5,672 nucleotides of DNA from positions 1-5,672 of the forward strand of contig JAIELO010000052.1 in NCBI GenBank assembly GCA_019752915.1, read 5' to 3'. Shown piece after piece: positions 1-5,672 of this stretch. The first letter of the stretch is position 1; each line of letters opens with the position of its first letter. Both the position numbers and the translations under genes were made by a program. The stretch comes from Burkholderiaceae bacterium (GTDB taxonomy: Bacteria; Pseudomonadota; Gammaproteobacteria; Burkholderiales; Burkholderiaceae_D). The notes below the pieces were generated by a model. That model did not search any database. It had not been told where the DNA came from and saw nothing but the letters and a program-made list of their open reading frames with translations.

Positions 1-140
1 TGCCCGCTGCCCAACTATGCAGCAAACAGCAATAGACTCTGGCTATTTACAAGCTCAGATCAAGTAAGAAAAAATACGCAGCCTTTTCGTTTGGGATGTT
101 ATATATTCGACACGCCCCACTTGAACGTCGTATCCCTACT

Positions 141-146
141 GAGGAG
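141..146 (+). promoter_or_regulatory. Ribosome binding site of the HAF-repeat gene
   Basis: GAGGAG lies 4 bases before an ATG at 151 and 7 bases before a second in-frame ATG at 154. This site decides the start: the reading frame is open back to a TTG at 91, but that start has no comparable site, and translating from it would put about 20 extra residues in front of the signal peptide. By spacing alone ATG 154 is slightly better than ATG 151; the two differ by one methionine. Confidence 0.7.
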
Positions 147-150
147 ATGC

Positions 151-1281
151 ATGATGCTGCGAACTACCAGTTCTGTGCTATTGGCCGCTGTTTTGTTGAG
201 CTATGCCGGCATCTCTGCGGCGGAGAAACTTAACCCGCTCGGCATCGCCGTCAAGCACGAAGAAGCCAGCATCGCCGTCGACATCAATGCCCGAGGACAG
301 GTGGCGGGCATCATCCAGAACGTCGAGGAAGGCACCCAGCGCGCCATTCTGTTTGACCGGCAAGTGATCGAACTGGGCACACTGGGCGGTGCCGAAAGCT
401 ATACCAAGGGCATCAATGCCAGTGGCGAGGTGGTCGGCACAGCCCAGAATGGCCGCAAGCAGTGGCGCGCCTTCCTTTACAGCAAAGAGCGCGGCATGCG
501 CGACCTCGGTACGCTGGGCGGCGGCAGCAGTTATGGCGCGGCCCTCAACACAGCCGGTCAGGTGGTCGGGTTTGCCGACACCAGCGATAACTATTTCCAC
601 GCCTATGTCACCAGCCGCGATGGCGCAATGACCGATCTGGGTACGCTGGGCGGCAAGATCAGCTATGCCAGCGGCATCAATCAGCACGGCGAGGTGGTCG
701 GCACGGCCGCCCTCAGCGACGGCAACCGGCGCGCCTTCCTCTACCGTCCCGGCAGCGGCATGATCAATCTGGGTATTCTGCCGGGCGGGCGCGCCAGTTC
801 GGCCAGCGCGATCAATGATGAGGGCATCGTGGTCGGCGCGGCCAGTACGGCCAGCGGGCGCTGGCATGCGTTCATGTATGACGGCGAACAGATGCGCGAT
901 CTGGGCGACATGATCGGTTACGGCGACAGTTTCGCCACTGCCATCAACGGCGCCGGACATGTGGTGGGCACCGTGCTGATCGGCGACGAGCGCCGCGCGT
1001 TTGTCTATCGCGACGGCAAAATGACGGTGCATCCGGGCGGCCACGGCCTGTATCTGGTGAATGCCATCAACAATCAGGAACTGGTCATCGGCGCGCAGTA
1101 TCAGGGCCACAAATTCGAAGCCAGCACCATGCACTCGAATGCGACCGCGACCGTCGTGCGCTCGCCGCAGGAGTTCATGACGCTGATCGTCGGCGTGTTG
1201 CTGGCCGCTACCGGACTGGTACTCTACCGCCGCCGCTATCGCGGCATCCAGCTACGCGGCCCCGGTACGCTGAGCTTCTAG
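151..1281 (+). CDS. HAF-repeat secreted or surface-anchored protein with PEP-CTERM-like tail
   Basis: The product is 376 residues from ATG 151. Residues 1-24 form a signal peptide: Arg4, a hydrophobic core at about 9-21, and a likely cut after the Ala-rich stretch at 22-24. The rest is seven copies of the HAF-type extracellular repeat. Each copy has an LGTLGG-like turn (residues 75, 119, 163, 207 and 251, with a degraded PGG near 295), then an Ile-Asn pair (45, 88, 132 as Leu-Asn, 176, 221, 265, 306), a VVG turn (51, 94, 138, 182, 227, 271, 312), and an R/H-A-F/Y strand (106, 150, 194, 239, 282). The spacing of 44 residues is nearly perfect. The family has no established biochemical activity; a beta-propeller fold is my inference. 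At the end, residues 342-358 are hydrophobic and followed by Arg360-362. This is like a PEP-CTERM or exosortase sorting tail, but SPQEF replaces the Pro-Glu-Pro box and 14 residues follow the first Tyr-Arg cluster. The protein is probably exported and held at the envelope. The gene is convergent with proB and seems to be a single-gene unit. Function unknown. Confidence 0.85.
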   Translation: MMLRTTSSVLLAAVLLSYAGISAAEKLNPLGIAVKHEEASIAVDINARGQVAGIIQNVEEGTQRAILFDRQVIELGTLGGAESYTKGINASGEVVGTAQNGRKQWRAFLYSKERGMRDLGTLGGGSSYGAALNTAGQVVGFADTSDNYFHAYVTSRDGAMTDLGTLGGKISYASGINQHGEVVGTAALSDGNRRAFLYRPGSGMINLGILPGGRASSASAINDEGIVVGAASTASGRWHAFMYDGEQMRDLGDMIGYGDSFATAINGAGHVVGTVLIGDERRAFVYRDGKMTVHPGGHGLYLVNAINNQELVIGAQYQGHKFEASTMHSNATATVVRSPQEFMTLIVGVLLAATGLVLYRRRYRGIQLRGPGTLSF

Positions 1282-1294
1282 ACGAGCCAAGGCT

Positions 1295-2413
1295 TTAGAT
1301 CAGCACCAGATTATCGCGGTGGATCAGCTCCTGCCCTTCGACATAGCCGAGGATGGCTTCGATCTCGCTAGATGGTTTGCGCATGATGCGGCGGGTTTCC
1401 GCACTGCTGTAGTTGGAAATACCGCGCGCCAGCGCCGTGCCTTGCTCGCTCACGCAGGTAATCACGGCGCCGCGCCCGAATTCGCCCTTCACATCCGCGA
1501 CGCCGATCGGTAACAAGGATTTGCCTTCCTGACTGAGCTTCTGCACCGCACCGGCATCGAGCACCACCTGTCCGACCGTATGCAGATGATCAGCCATCCA
1601 CTGTTTGCGCGCCGTCAGCTGGCCGGTCTGCGCCACCAGTTCGGTGCCGATCGCCTCGCCCTGCGCCAGCCGTGCCAGCACATCGCTGTCGCGACCCCAC
1701 GCAATAATCGTGTGGGCACCCGATTTGGCAGCGCGCTTGGCCGCCAGAATCTTGGTCAGCATGCCACCGCGGCCAATACTGGTGCCGGCGCCACCGGCCA
1801 TCGCTTCCAGCGCCGGATCACCGGCCCGGCCCTGCTGGATCAGCACTGCATCCGGATCCTTGCGCGGGTCGGCGCTGTACAGGCCATGCTGGTCGGTCAG
1901 GATGATCAGCGCATCGGCCTCGATCAGATTGGCCACCAGCGCACCGAGTGTATCGTTATCGCCGAACTTGATCTCGTCGGTGACCACCGTATCGTTCTCG
2001 TTAATGATCGGCACCACCCCCAGACGCAGCAAGGTCGTCAGGGTCGAGCGGGCATTCAGATAGCGTTCGCGATCGGCCAGATCGGCATGCGTCAGCAGCA
2101 CCTGCGCGGTGCCCAGCTGGTGCGCGCGGAAGCTGGTTTCATAGATTTGTGCGAGGCCCATCTGGCCGACGGCCGCGCAGGCCTGCAATTCGTGGATATC
2201 GGTGGGGCGCTGCTCGAAGCCGAGGCGCAGCATGCCTTCGGCGATCGCGCCGGAACTGACCAGTACTACCTGCTTGCCCAGCGCGCGCAGGCCGGCAATC
2301 TGGGCGGCCCAGCGGGCAATCGCAGCATGGTCGAGGCCACGGCCATCGTTGGTGACCAGCGAAGAACCGACTTTGATGATGATGCGGTGAGCGTTCTGTA
2401 TAACGGATTTCAT
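1295..2413 (-). CDS. proB: Glutamate 5-kinase
   Basis: ProB phosphorylates L-glutamate with ATP to gamma-glutamyl phosphate, the first and usually proline-inhibited step of proline synthesis, in the cytoplasm. The 372-residue product has the usual two-domain length. The N-terminal amino-acid-kinase domain (about 1-265) shows the [10 protein letters not shown] nucleotide-binding strand at 11-20, VLVSSGAI at 50-57, INENDTV at 137-143 and FGDND at 150-154 for glutamate and phosphate binding, and a Gly-rich GTSIGRGGM segment with a following lysine. A C-terminal PUA domain occupies about 280-360. The ATG start at 2413 has a GAGAG site ten bases upstream (2424-2428), and the protein begins just before the first kinase strand as in relatives. 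It lies 246 bases downstream of obgE on the same strand, a common betaproteobacterial order. proA, the next enzyme of the pathway, is not in this window. The stop is 13 bases from that of the convergent HAF gene. Confidence 0.97.
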   Translation of the reverse strand: MKSVIQNAHRIIIKVGSSLVTNDGRGLDHAAIARWAAQIAGLRALGKQVVLVSSGAIAEGMLRLGFEQRPTDIHELQACAAVGQMGLAQIYETSFRAHQLGTAQVLLTHADLADRERYLNARSTLTTLLRLGVVPIINENDTVVTDEIKFGDNDTLGALVANLIEADALIILTDQHGLYSADPRKDPDAVLIQQGRAGDPALEAMAGGAGTSIGRGGMLTKILAAKRAAKSGAHTIIAWGRDSDVLARLAQGEAIGTELVAQTGQLTARKQWMADHLHTVGQVVLDAGAVQKLSQEGKSLLPIGVADVKGEFGRGAVITCVSEQGTALARGISNYSSAETRRIMRKPSSEIEAILGYVEGQELIHRDNLVLI

Positions 2414-2434
2414 GGTGCGGCAACTCTCAAAACA

Positions 2435-2452
2435 AGCGAACGAAGCGAACGA
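2435..2452 (-). repeat. Tandem 9-bp repeat in the proB leader
   Basis: AGCGAACGA (plus strand) occurs twice back to back with no mismatch, at 2435-2443 and 2444-2452. It ends 21 bases before the proB start codon, so it would lie in the proB 5' untranslated region. It may be a simple slippage duplication; no function is apparent. Confidence 0.8.
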
Positions 2453-2457
2453 TAGAG

Positions 2458-2463
2458 CTTATA
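2458..2463 (-). promoter_or_regulatory. Weak candidate -10 box for proB
   Basis: On the minus strand TATAAG (five of six consensus bases) lies about 45 bases before the proB start, with a TG a little upstream that is one base off the extended -10 position. No good -35 box is found 16-18 bases upstream. proB may therefore have its own weak promoter, or be read from the rplU promoter only. Confidence 0.3.
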
Positions 2464-2473
2464 ACCAGCGCCG

Positions 2474-2488
2474 TCCGGGAACGCCGGA
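2474..2488 (-). other. Small hairpin in the obgE-proB gap
   Basis: TCCGG (2474-2478) and CCGGA (2484-2488) form a perfect 5-bp stem with a 5-base loop. If the candidate -10 at 2458-2463 is real, this hairpin lies in its spacer region. No T-run follows it, so it is not a terminator. Confidence 0.4.
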
Positions 2489-2524
2489 GACAAGGTCAGA
2501 AACACGCAGTGCTGTGATGGTATC

Positions 2525-2537
2525 GGGCGGATCGCCC
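2525..2537 (-). other. Small GC-rich hairpin in the obgE-proB gap
   Basis: GGGCG (2525-2529) and CGCCC (2533-2537) form a perfect 5-bp stem with a 3-base loop. No T-run follows on either strand. It may be part of a structured untranslated region. Confidence 0.4.
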
Positions 2538-2562
2538 TGCTTTGCCGCTAACAGTCACCCGG

Positions 2563-2576
2563 GCTGCGATGGCAGC
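2563..2576 (-). other. Small hairpin in the obgE-proB gap
   Basis: GCTGC (2563-2567) and GCAGC (2572-2576) form a perfect 5-bp stem with a 4-base loop. It lies between the long inverted repeat after obgE and the proB leader. No T-run follows. Confidence 0.4.
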
Positions 2577-2594
2577 ACGGGCGCAGAGTGGAAA

Positions 2595-2623
2595 GGCATA
2601 ATCAGCTGATAACTGATTATGCC
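2595..2623 (-). terminator. 11-bp inverted repeat after obgE, possible weak terminator
   Basis: Perfect 11-base arms GGCATAATCAG (2595-2605) and CTGATTATGCC (2613-2623) enclose a 7-base loop, 37 bases past the obgE stop. Read on the minus strand the stem is followed only by TTTCC, so as an intrinsic terminator it would be leaky. The left arm and loop also form a perfect 10-bp palindrome, ATCAGCTGAT (2601-2610). A protein-binding site or an RNA-stabilising 3' end are alternatives. Confidence 0.45.
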
Positions 2624-2659
2624 GGTGATGCGGAGGGTACGTCGAGAGCTAGTCGCGTC

Positions 2660-3837
<1,178 letters not shown>

Positions 3838-3844
3838 ACAAATC

Positions 3845-3870
3845 GGCCCGCGCGCAGTGCGCAGCGGACC
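3845..3870 (-). other. Strong GC-rich hairpin in the rpmA 3' region
   Basis: On the minus strand GGTCCGC + GCGC pairs with GCGC + GCGGGCC around an ACT loop, with one bulged T: about 11 base pairs. One pair is G-U on the minus-strand RNA but would be C-A on the plus strand, so the structure fits the direction of transcription. It may protect the 3' end of the rplU-rpmA message. Confidence 0.5.
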
Positions 3871-3873
3871 GTA

Positions 3874-3888
3874 AGCGTGATTTACGCT
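3874..3888 (-). other. Hairpin over the rpmA stop codon
   Basis: AGCGT (3874-3878) and ACGCT (3884-3888) form a 5-bp stem with a 5-base loop. The rpmA TAA (3884-3882) begins at the top of the stem and continues in the loop. It is the first of four successive hairpins leading to the terminator. Confidence 0.4.
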
Positions 3889-4139
3889 GCTACTACGGTA
3901 ACGTACTGCTTCGAGCCTACGCCCTTGGTCACGAACTTGACCTTGCCGTCCACCAGAGCGAACAGGGTGTGGTCTTTGCCCATGCCAACACCTTCGCCGG
4001 CGCGCACTGGCGTGCCGCGTTGACGAATGATGATGCCACCAGCATTGATCGATTGACCGCCGTAAACCTTAACGCCCAGGCGTTTTGATTCTGAGTCACG
4101 ACCATTTCGCGTTGTGCCGCCGCCTTTTTTGTGTGCCAT
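3882..4139 (-). CDS. rpmA: 50S ribosomal protein L27
   Basis: L27 is a small basic protein of the large ribosomal subunit whose N-terminal tail reaches the peptidyl-transferase centre and helps place the tRNA acceptor ends. The 85-residue product starts MAHKKGGG and carries the family block [15 protein letters not shown] at about 10-24, then a [17 protein letters not shown] segment. There is no cleavable N-terminal extension of the Firmicutes type. The ATG has a strong AAGGAG site seven bases upstream (4146-4151 on the plus strand). The gene sits 39 bases after rplU in the standard L21-L27 pair, so the two are co-transcribed. Length and sequence are ordinary. Confidence 0.98.
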   Translation of the reverse strand: MAHKKGGGTTRNGRDSESKRLGVKVYGGQSINAGGIIIRQRGTPVRAGEGVGMGKDHTLFALVDGKVKFVTKGVGSKQYVTVVAA

Positions 4140-4170
4140 TTAAGACTCCTTGGATACTAATTCTCGGGCA

Positions 4171-4187
4171 AACGGCAATTAGCCGTT
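4171..4187 (-). other. Hairpin over the rplU stop codon
   Basis: On the minus strand AACGGC-TAATT-GCCGTT forms a perfect 6-bp stem whose 5-base loop starts with the rplU TAA stop. No T-run follows, so it is not a terminator. It could affect message processing between rplU and rpmA. Confidence 0.5.
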
Positions 4188-4490
4188 GATCGATACGATT
4201 TGGATTTCGGTGTAATTTTGGCGATGGCCTTGATGCTTCTGGTAGTGCTTACGACGACGCATCTTGAAAATCTTCACTTTATCGTGACGACCGTGTGCCA
4301 CAACAGTAACCAGTACCTTTGCACCCTCAACCAGAGGAGCACCAAATTTGATGCTCTCGCCTTCGCCAACGGCGAGGACCTGATCGATGGTGAGTTCGGA
4401 ACCAATGTCTGCCGGTATCTGTTCTACTTTAAGTTTTTCGCCAGCGACAACTTTATACTGTTTGCCACCGGTTTTTATGACCGCGTACAT
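4179..4490 (-). CDS. rplU: 50S ribosomal protein L21
   Basis: L21 binds 23S rRNA early in assembly of the large ribosomal subunit. The 103-residue product matches the family length. It begins [14 protein letters not shown] and has the basic block [19 protein letters not shown] at about 75-93, followed by the closing YTEIQI segment. I chose ATG 4490 over an in-frame TTG at 4508 because the family starts at MYAVI and a GAGG site lies nine bases before 4490. It is the first gene of the rplU-rpmA-obgE(-proB) transcript, whose promoter lies 80 bases upstream. Its Shine-Dalgarno sequence sits in a hairpin loop (4492-4510), so its translation could be regulated. Divergent from ispB. Confidence 0.98.
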   Translation of the reverse strand: MYAVIKTGGKQYKVVAGEKLKVEQIPADIGSELTIDQVLAVGEGESIKFGAPLVEGAKVLVTVVAHGRHDKVKIFKMRRRKHYQKHQGHRQNYTEIQIVSING

Positions 4491-4491
4491 G

Positions 4492-4510
4492 ATTTGAAAC
4501 CTCATCAAAT
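4492..4510 (-). promoter_or_regulatory. Hairpin presenting the rplU ribosome binding site
   Basis: On the minus strand ATTTGA-TGAGGTT-TCAAAT forms a perfect 6-bp stem with the Shine-Dalgarno GAGG (4503-4500) in its 7-base loop; the stem ends one base before the ATG. The stem has only one G-C pair, so it is weak and may act as a presentation loop or a heat-sensitive or protein-stabilised switch. The pairing is seen; regulation is inferred. Confidence 0.5.
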
Positions 4511-4521
4511 GTTAAGAAAAG

Positions 4522-4563
4522 TCCTACCGGCACCTGCGAAAACAACAGCATGGATACCGGGGA
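4522..4563 (-). promoter_or_regulatory. Stem-loop at the 5' end of the rplU transcript
   Basis: On the minus strand TCCCCGG (4563-4557) can pair with CCGGTAGGA (4530-4522): seven base pairs with a bulged TA. The region between also holds short complementary triplets (CTG/CAG). The expected transcription start near 4564 is exactly at the base of this stem, so the message would begin with a protected 5' end. It could be a ribosomal-protein leader; I do not recognise it as a named family. Confidence 0.4.
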
Positions 4564-4570
4564 ACCGCTG

Positions 4571-4599
4571 ATTATACATGGGAAGGGATTTCGCGTCAA
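4571..4599 (-). promoter_or_regulatory. Sigma70 promoter of the rplU-rpmA-obgE operon
   Basis: On the minus strand a -35 box TTGACG (4599-4594, five of six) is followed by a 17-base spacer and a perfect -10 box TATAAT (4576-4571). AT-rich sequence just upstream of -35 (about 4600-4612) may serve as an UP element. The start point would be near 4564, giving a leader of about 74 bases before the rplU ATG. This is what a highly expressed ribosomal-protein operon should have. Confidence 0.85.
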
Positions 4600-4629
4600 A
4601 AACTATTCACAAACCCCGGCTGGCGTGGT

Positions 4630-4640
4630 ATGTCTGACAT
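4630..4640. repeat. Palindrome in the ispB-rplU divergent region
   Basis: ATGTC-T-GACAT is a perfect 11-base palindrome with one central base. It lies upstream of the rplU -35 box (about 65-75 bases before the start point) and about 85 bases before the ispB -10 box. It could be an operator or activator site; no regulator is recognised. Confidence 0.35.
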
Positions 4641-4658
4641 CGGCGCGCGGGGTGGTGC

Positions 4659-4677
4659 TTATTTAATTGGCAAATAA
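4659..4677. repeat. AT-rich inverted repeat in the divergent region
   Basis: TTATTT (4659-4664) and AAATAA (4672-4677) form a perfect 6-base inverted repeat with a 7-base spacer, about midway between the two promoters. In such a base composition it may be chance, or an AT-rich protein-binding site. Confidence 0.35.
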
Positions 4678-4700
4678 TTCACTGCGCGGCACTGCCAGTA

Positions 4701-4716
4701 CCCCTCTGTGCAGGGG
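4701..4716. repeat. Inverted repeat just upstream of the ispB -10 box
   Basis: CCCCT (4701-4705) and AGGGG (4712-4716) form an inverted repeat with a 6-base spacer. It occupies the -35 and spacer region of the ispB promoter, where a binding protein could block or assist RNA polymerase. Confidence 0.4.
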
Positions 4717-4723
4717 CATGTCG

Positions 4724-4729
4724 TATAAT
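4724..4729 (+). promoter_or_regulatory. -10 box of the ispB promoter
   Basis: A perfect TATAAT lies 34 bases before the TTG start of ispB. The transcript would begin near 4736 with a leader of about 28 bases. At the 17-base spacing the -35 position reads CCCCTC, which does not match TTGACA, and there is no extended -10 TG, so the promoter may be modest or need an activator. Confidence 0.6.
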
Positions 4730-4754
4730 CTCGACCACCAATAGTCTACCGCAC

Positions 4755-4757
4755 AGG
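4755..4757 (+). promoter_or_regulatory. Ribosome binding site of ispB
   Basis: AGG within ACAGGT lies six bases before TTG 4764. Together with the -10 box at 4724-4729 it supports the TTG start over the next in-frame ATG at 4824, which would lose the N-terminal helix conserved in the family. Confidence 0.5.
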
Positions 4758-4763
4758 TTCGTC

Positions 4764-5672
4764 TTGTCTGCCGCTACCCACACCGCTCCCCAGAATACCA
4801 TCGCTCAAACGATCGCCGCCGATATGGACGCGGTCAATACAGTGATCCGCCAGAAACTGCATTCCGAGGTCAGCCTCGTTAACCAGATCGCAGAATACAT
4901 CATCAGTGCTGGCGGCAAACGGATCCGTCCGGTGCTGGTACTGCTGGTGGCCAATGCCTACGCCTACAAAGGCACGGCGCACCACGAACTGGCTGCCGTG
5001 GTGGAATTCATCCACACCGCCACCCTGCTGCACGATGACGTAGTCGACGAATCGTCGCTGCGCCGTGGTCGTGCCACTGCCAACGCCCTGTTCGGCAATG
5101 CCGCTTCGGTACTGGTGGGGGACTTCCTGTATTCGCGCTCGTTCCAGATGATGGTGAGCCTGAACAATATGCGTGTGATGCAGATCCTCTCGGATGCCAC
5201 CAACGTGATCGCCGAAGGCGAAGTGCTGCAACTGCTGAACATGCACGACCCGGACGTGAATCAGGAACGCTATCTGCAAGTGATCCGCTCCAAGACTGCC
5301 AAGCTGTTCGAAGCAGCGGCCGAACTGGGCGCCCTGATCTCCGGCTGCAACGACGCCCAGATCGAAGCAGCGGGCGAATATGGCCGCTCGCTGGGCACCG
5401 CCTTCCAGCTGATCGACGACGTACTCGACTACGCCGGCGACGCCAGCGAAATCGGCAAAAACGTCGGCGACGACCTGCGCGAAGGCAAGCCGACCCTGCC
5501 ACTGATCTACCTGATGGAAAATGGCACGGCCGAACAGCGCGAGCTGGTGCGTAGCTGCATCGAACAGGGTGACGAACAGCATTTCGACACGATTCTGGCC
5601 GCCATCACCACCAGCGGCGCACTCGATTACACCCGCCAGCAAGCGGAAGCGGCCGCCGAACGCGCCGCCGCC
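4764..5672 (+). CDS. ispB: Polyprenyl (octaprenyl) diphosphate synthase, 3' end cut by window
   Basis: IspB extends farnesyl diphosphate with isopentenyl diphosphate units to make the long all-trans side chain of ubiquinone. The 303 codons present, of about 320 expected, hold the whole catalytic core. GGKRIRP at 50-56 binds the isopentenyl diphosphate. The first aspartate-rich motif is LLHDDVVD with DDxxD at 91-95, followed by the arginine pair RRGR. A GDFLYSR segment comes next, and the second aspartate-rich motif LIDDVLD has DDxxD at 218-222, followed by GKNVGDDLREGKPTLPL. The reading frame is open to the last base of the window, so about 20 residues are missing because of the window edge, not damage. 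The start is a TTG with an AGG site six bases upstream and a -10 box suitably placed; this is the least certain point. The chain length (C40) is inferred from the family and cannot be read directly. It is divergent from rplU, as in many proteobacteria. Confidence 0.95.
   Translation, partial: MSAATHTAPQNTIAQTIAADMDAVNTVIRQKLHSEVSLVNQIAEYIISAGGKRIRPVLVLLVANAYAYKGTAHHELAAVVEFIHTATLLHDDVVDESSLRRGRATANALFGNAASVLVGDFLYSRSFQMMVSLNNMRVMQILSDATNVIAEGEVLQLLNMHDPDVNQERYLQVIRSKTAKLFEAAAELGALISGCNDAQIEAAGEYGRSLGTAFQLIDDVLDYAGDASEIGKNVGDDLREGKPTLPLIYLMENGTAEQRELVRSCIEQGDEQHFDTILAAITTSGALDYTRQQAEAAAERAAA

Noticed and set aside
100..105. TATATT as a -10 box for the HAF gene
   Set aside because: No -35-like sequence lies 16-18 bases upstream. 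The promoter may lie here or earlier, but I cannot support a call.
91..150. Upstream TTG start for the HAF gene
   Set aside because: It has no ribosome binding site and would bury the signal peptide behind about 20 extra residues, whereas GAGGAG sits just before ATG 151/154.
178..1134. Long open frame on the minus strand opposite the HAF gene
   Set aside because: It mirrors the repeat structure of the plus-strand gene, has no recognisable domain or ribosome binding site, and arises from GC-rich codon bias.
1285..1296. AGCC-AA-GGCT followed by TTT as a terminator after the HAF gene
   Set aside because: A 4-bp stem with a 2-base loop cannot form a stable RNA hairpin.
1580..2455. Open frame of 291 codons on the plus strand opposite proB
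   Set aside because: proB on the other strand has all its family motifs; this frame has an atypical composition rich in Gln, His and Arg, and no known domain.
4491..4508. In-frame TTG at 4508 as the rplU start
   Set aside because: It adds six residues before the conserved MYAVI start and would overlap the ribosome binding site used by ATG 4490.
4634..4665. CTGACA and TATTTA as an upstream ispB promoter
   Set aside because: The spacing is 20 bases, too long for a normal sigma70 promoter, and the -10 match is poor.
4667..4685. TTGGCA followed by TGC as a possible sigma54 promoter for ispB
   Set aside because: The GG and GC elements are 15 bases apart instead of the required 12.
4746..5642. 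Open frame of 298 codons on the minus strand opposite ispB
   Set aside because: The plus strand encodes an intact IspB with both DDxxD motifs; the minus frame is an antisense shadow.

Overview
The window looks like a piece of a betaproteobacterial chromosome. The order ispB <-> rplU-rpmA-obgE-proB, with ispB divergent from the ribosomal genes and proB directly after obgE, is typical of Betaproteobacteria. The protein sequences and the GC-rich, even codon usage fit that group. A member of the Neisseriales is my best guess, but I cannot fix the genus by eye. No phage, insertion sequence, CRISPR array, tRNA or rRNA is visible.

Left part (1-1281): a short non-coding lead-in, then a plus-strand gene for a secreted or surface-anchored HAF-repeat protein. 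It has a signal peptide, seven repeat units spaced almost exactly 44 residues apart, and a C-terminal hydrophobic segment followed by arginines that resembles a PEP-CTERM-type sorting tail without the usual Pro-Glu-Pro. It is the only gene here that is not housekeeping. It runs tail to tail into proB with a 13-base gap.

Middle and right (1295-4576, minus strand): a strong sigma70 promoter (4571-4599) drives rplU (L21), rpmA (L27), obgE (ribosome-assembly GTPase) and possibly proB (glutamate 5-kinase, proline synthesis). The non-coding parts of this transcript carry many possible RNA structures. The leader may start with a stem-loop, and the rplU Shine-Dalgarno sequence sits in a hairpin loop. 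Hairpins overlap the stop codons of rplU and rpmA. The rpmA-obgE gap ends in an intrinsic terminator only about 20 bases before the obgE start. An upstream hairpin made of the same short arm sequences could form an alternative antiterminator. The 246-base obgE-proB gap holds an 11-bp inverted repeat, several smaller hairpins and a weak possible proB promoter.

Right end (4724-5672, plus strand): ispB, the polyprenyl diphosphate synthase for the ubiquinone side chain, with a TTG start. It is cut by the window edge after 303 codons, roughly 20 codons short of full length. The 273-base divergent region between rplU and ispB holds both promoters and three small palindromes.

Overall the gene content is ordinary housekeeping plus one HAF protein. 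The parts most worth a second look are the possible attenuator before obgE, the structured rplU leader, and the unusual C-terminus of the HAF protein.
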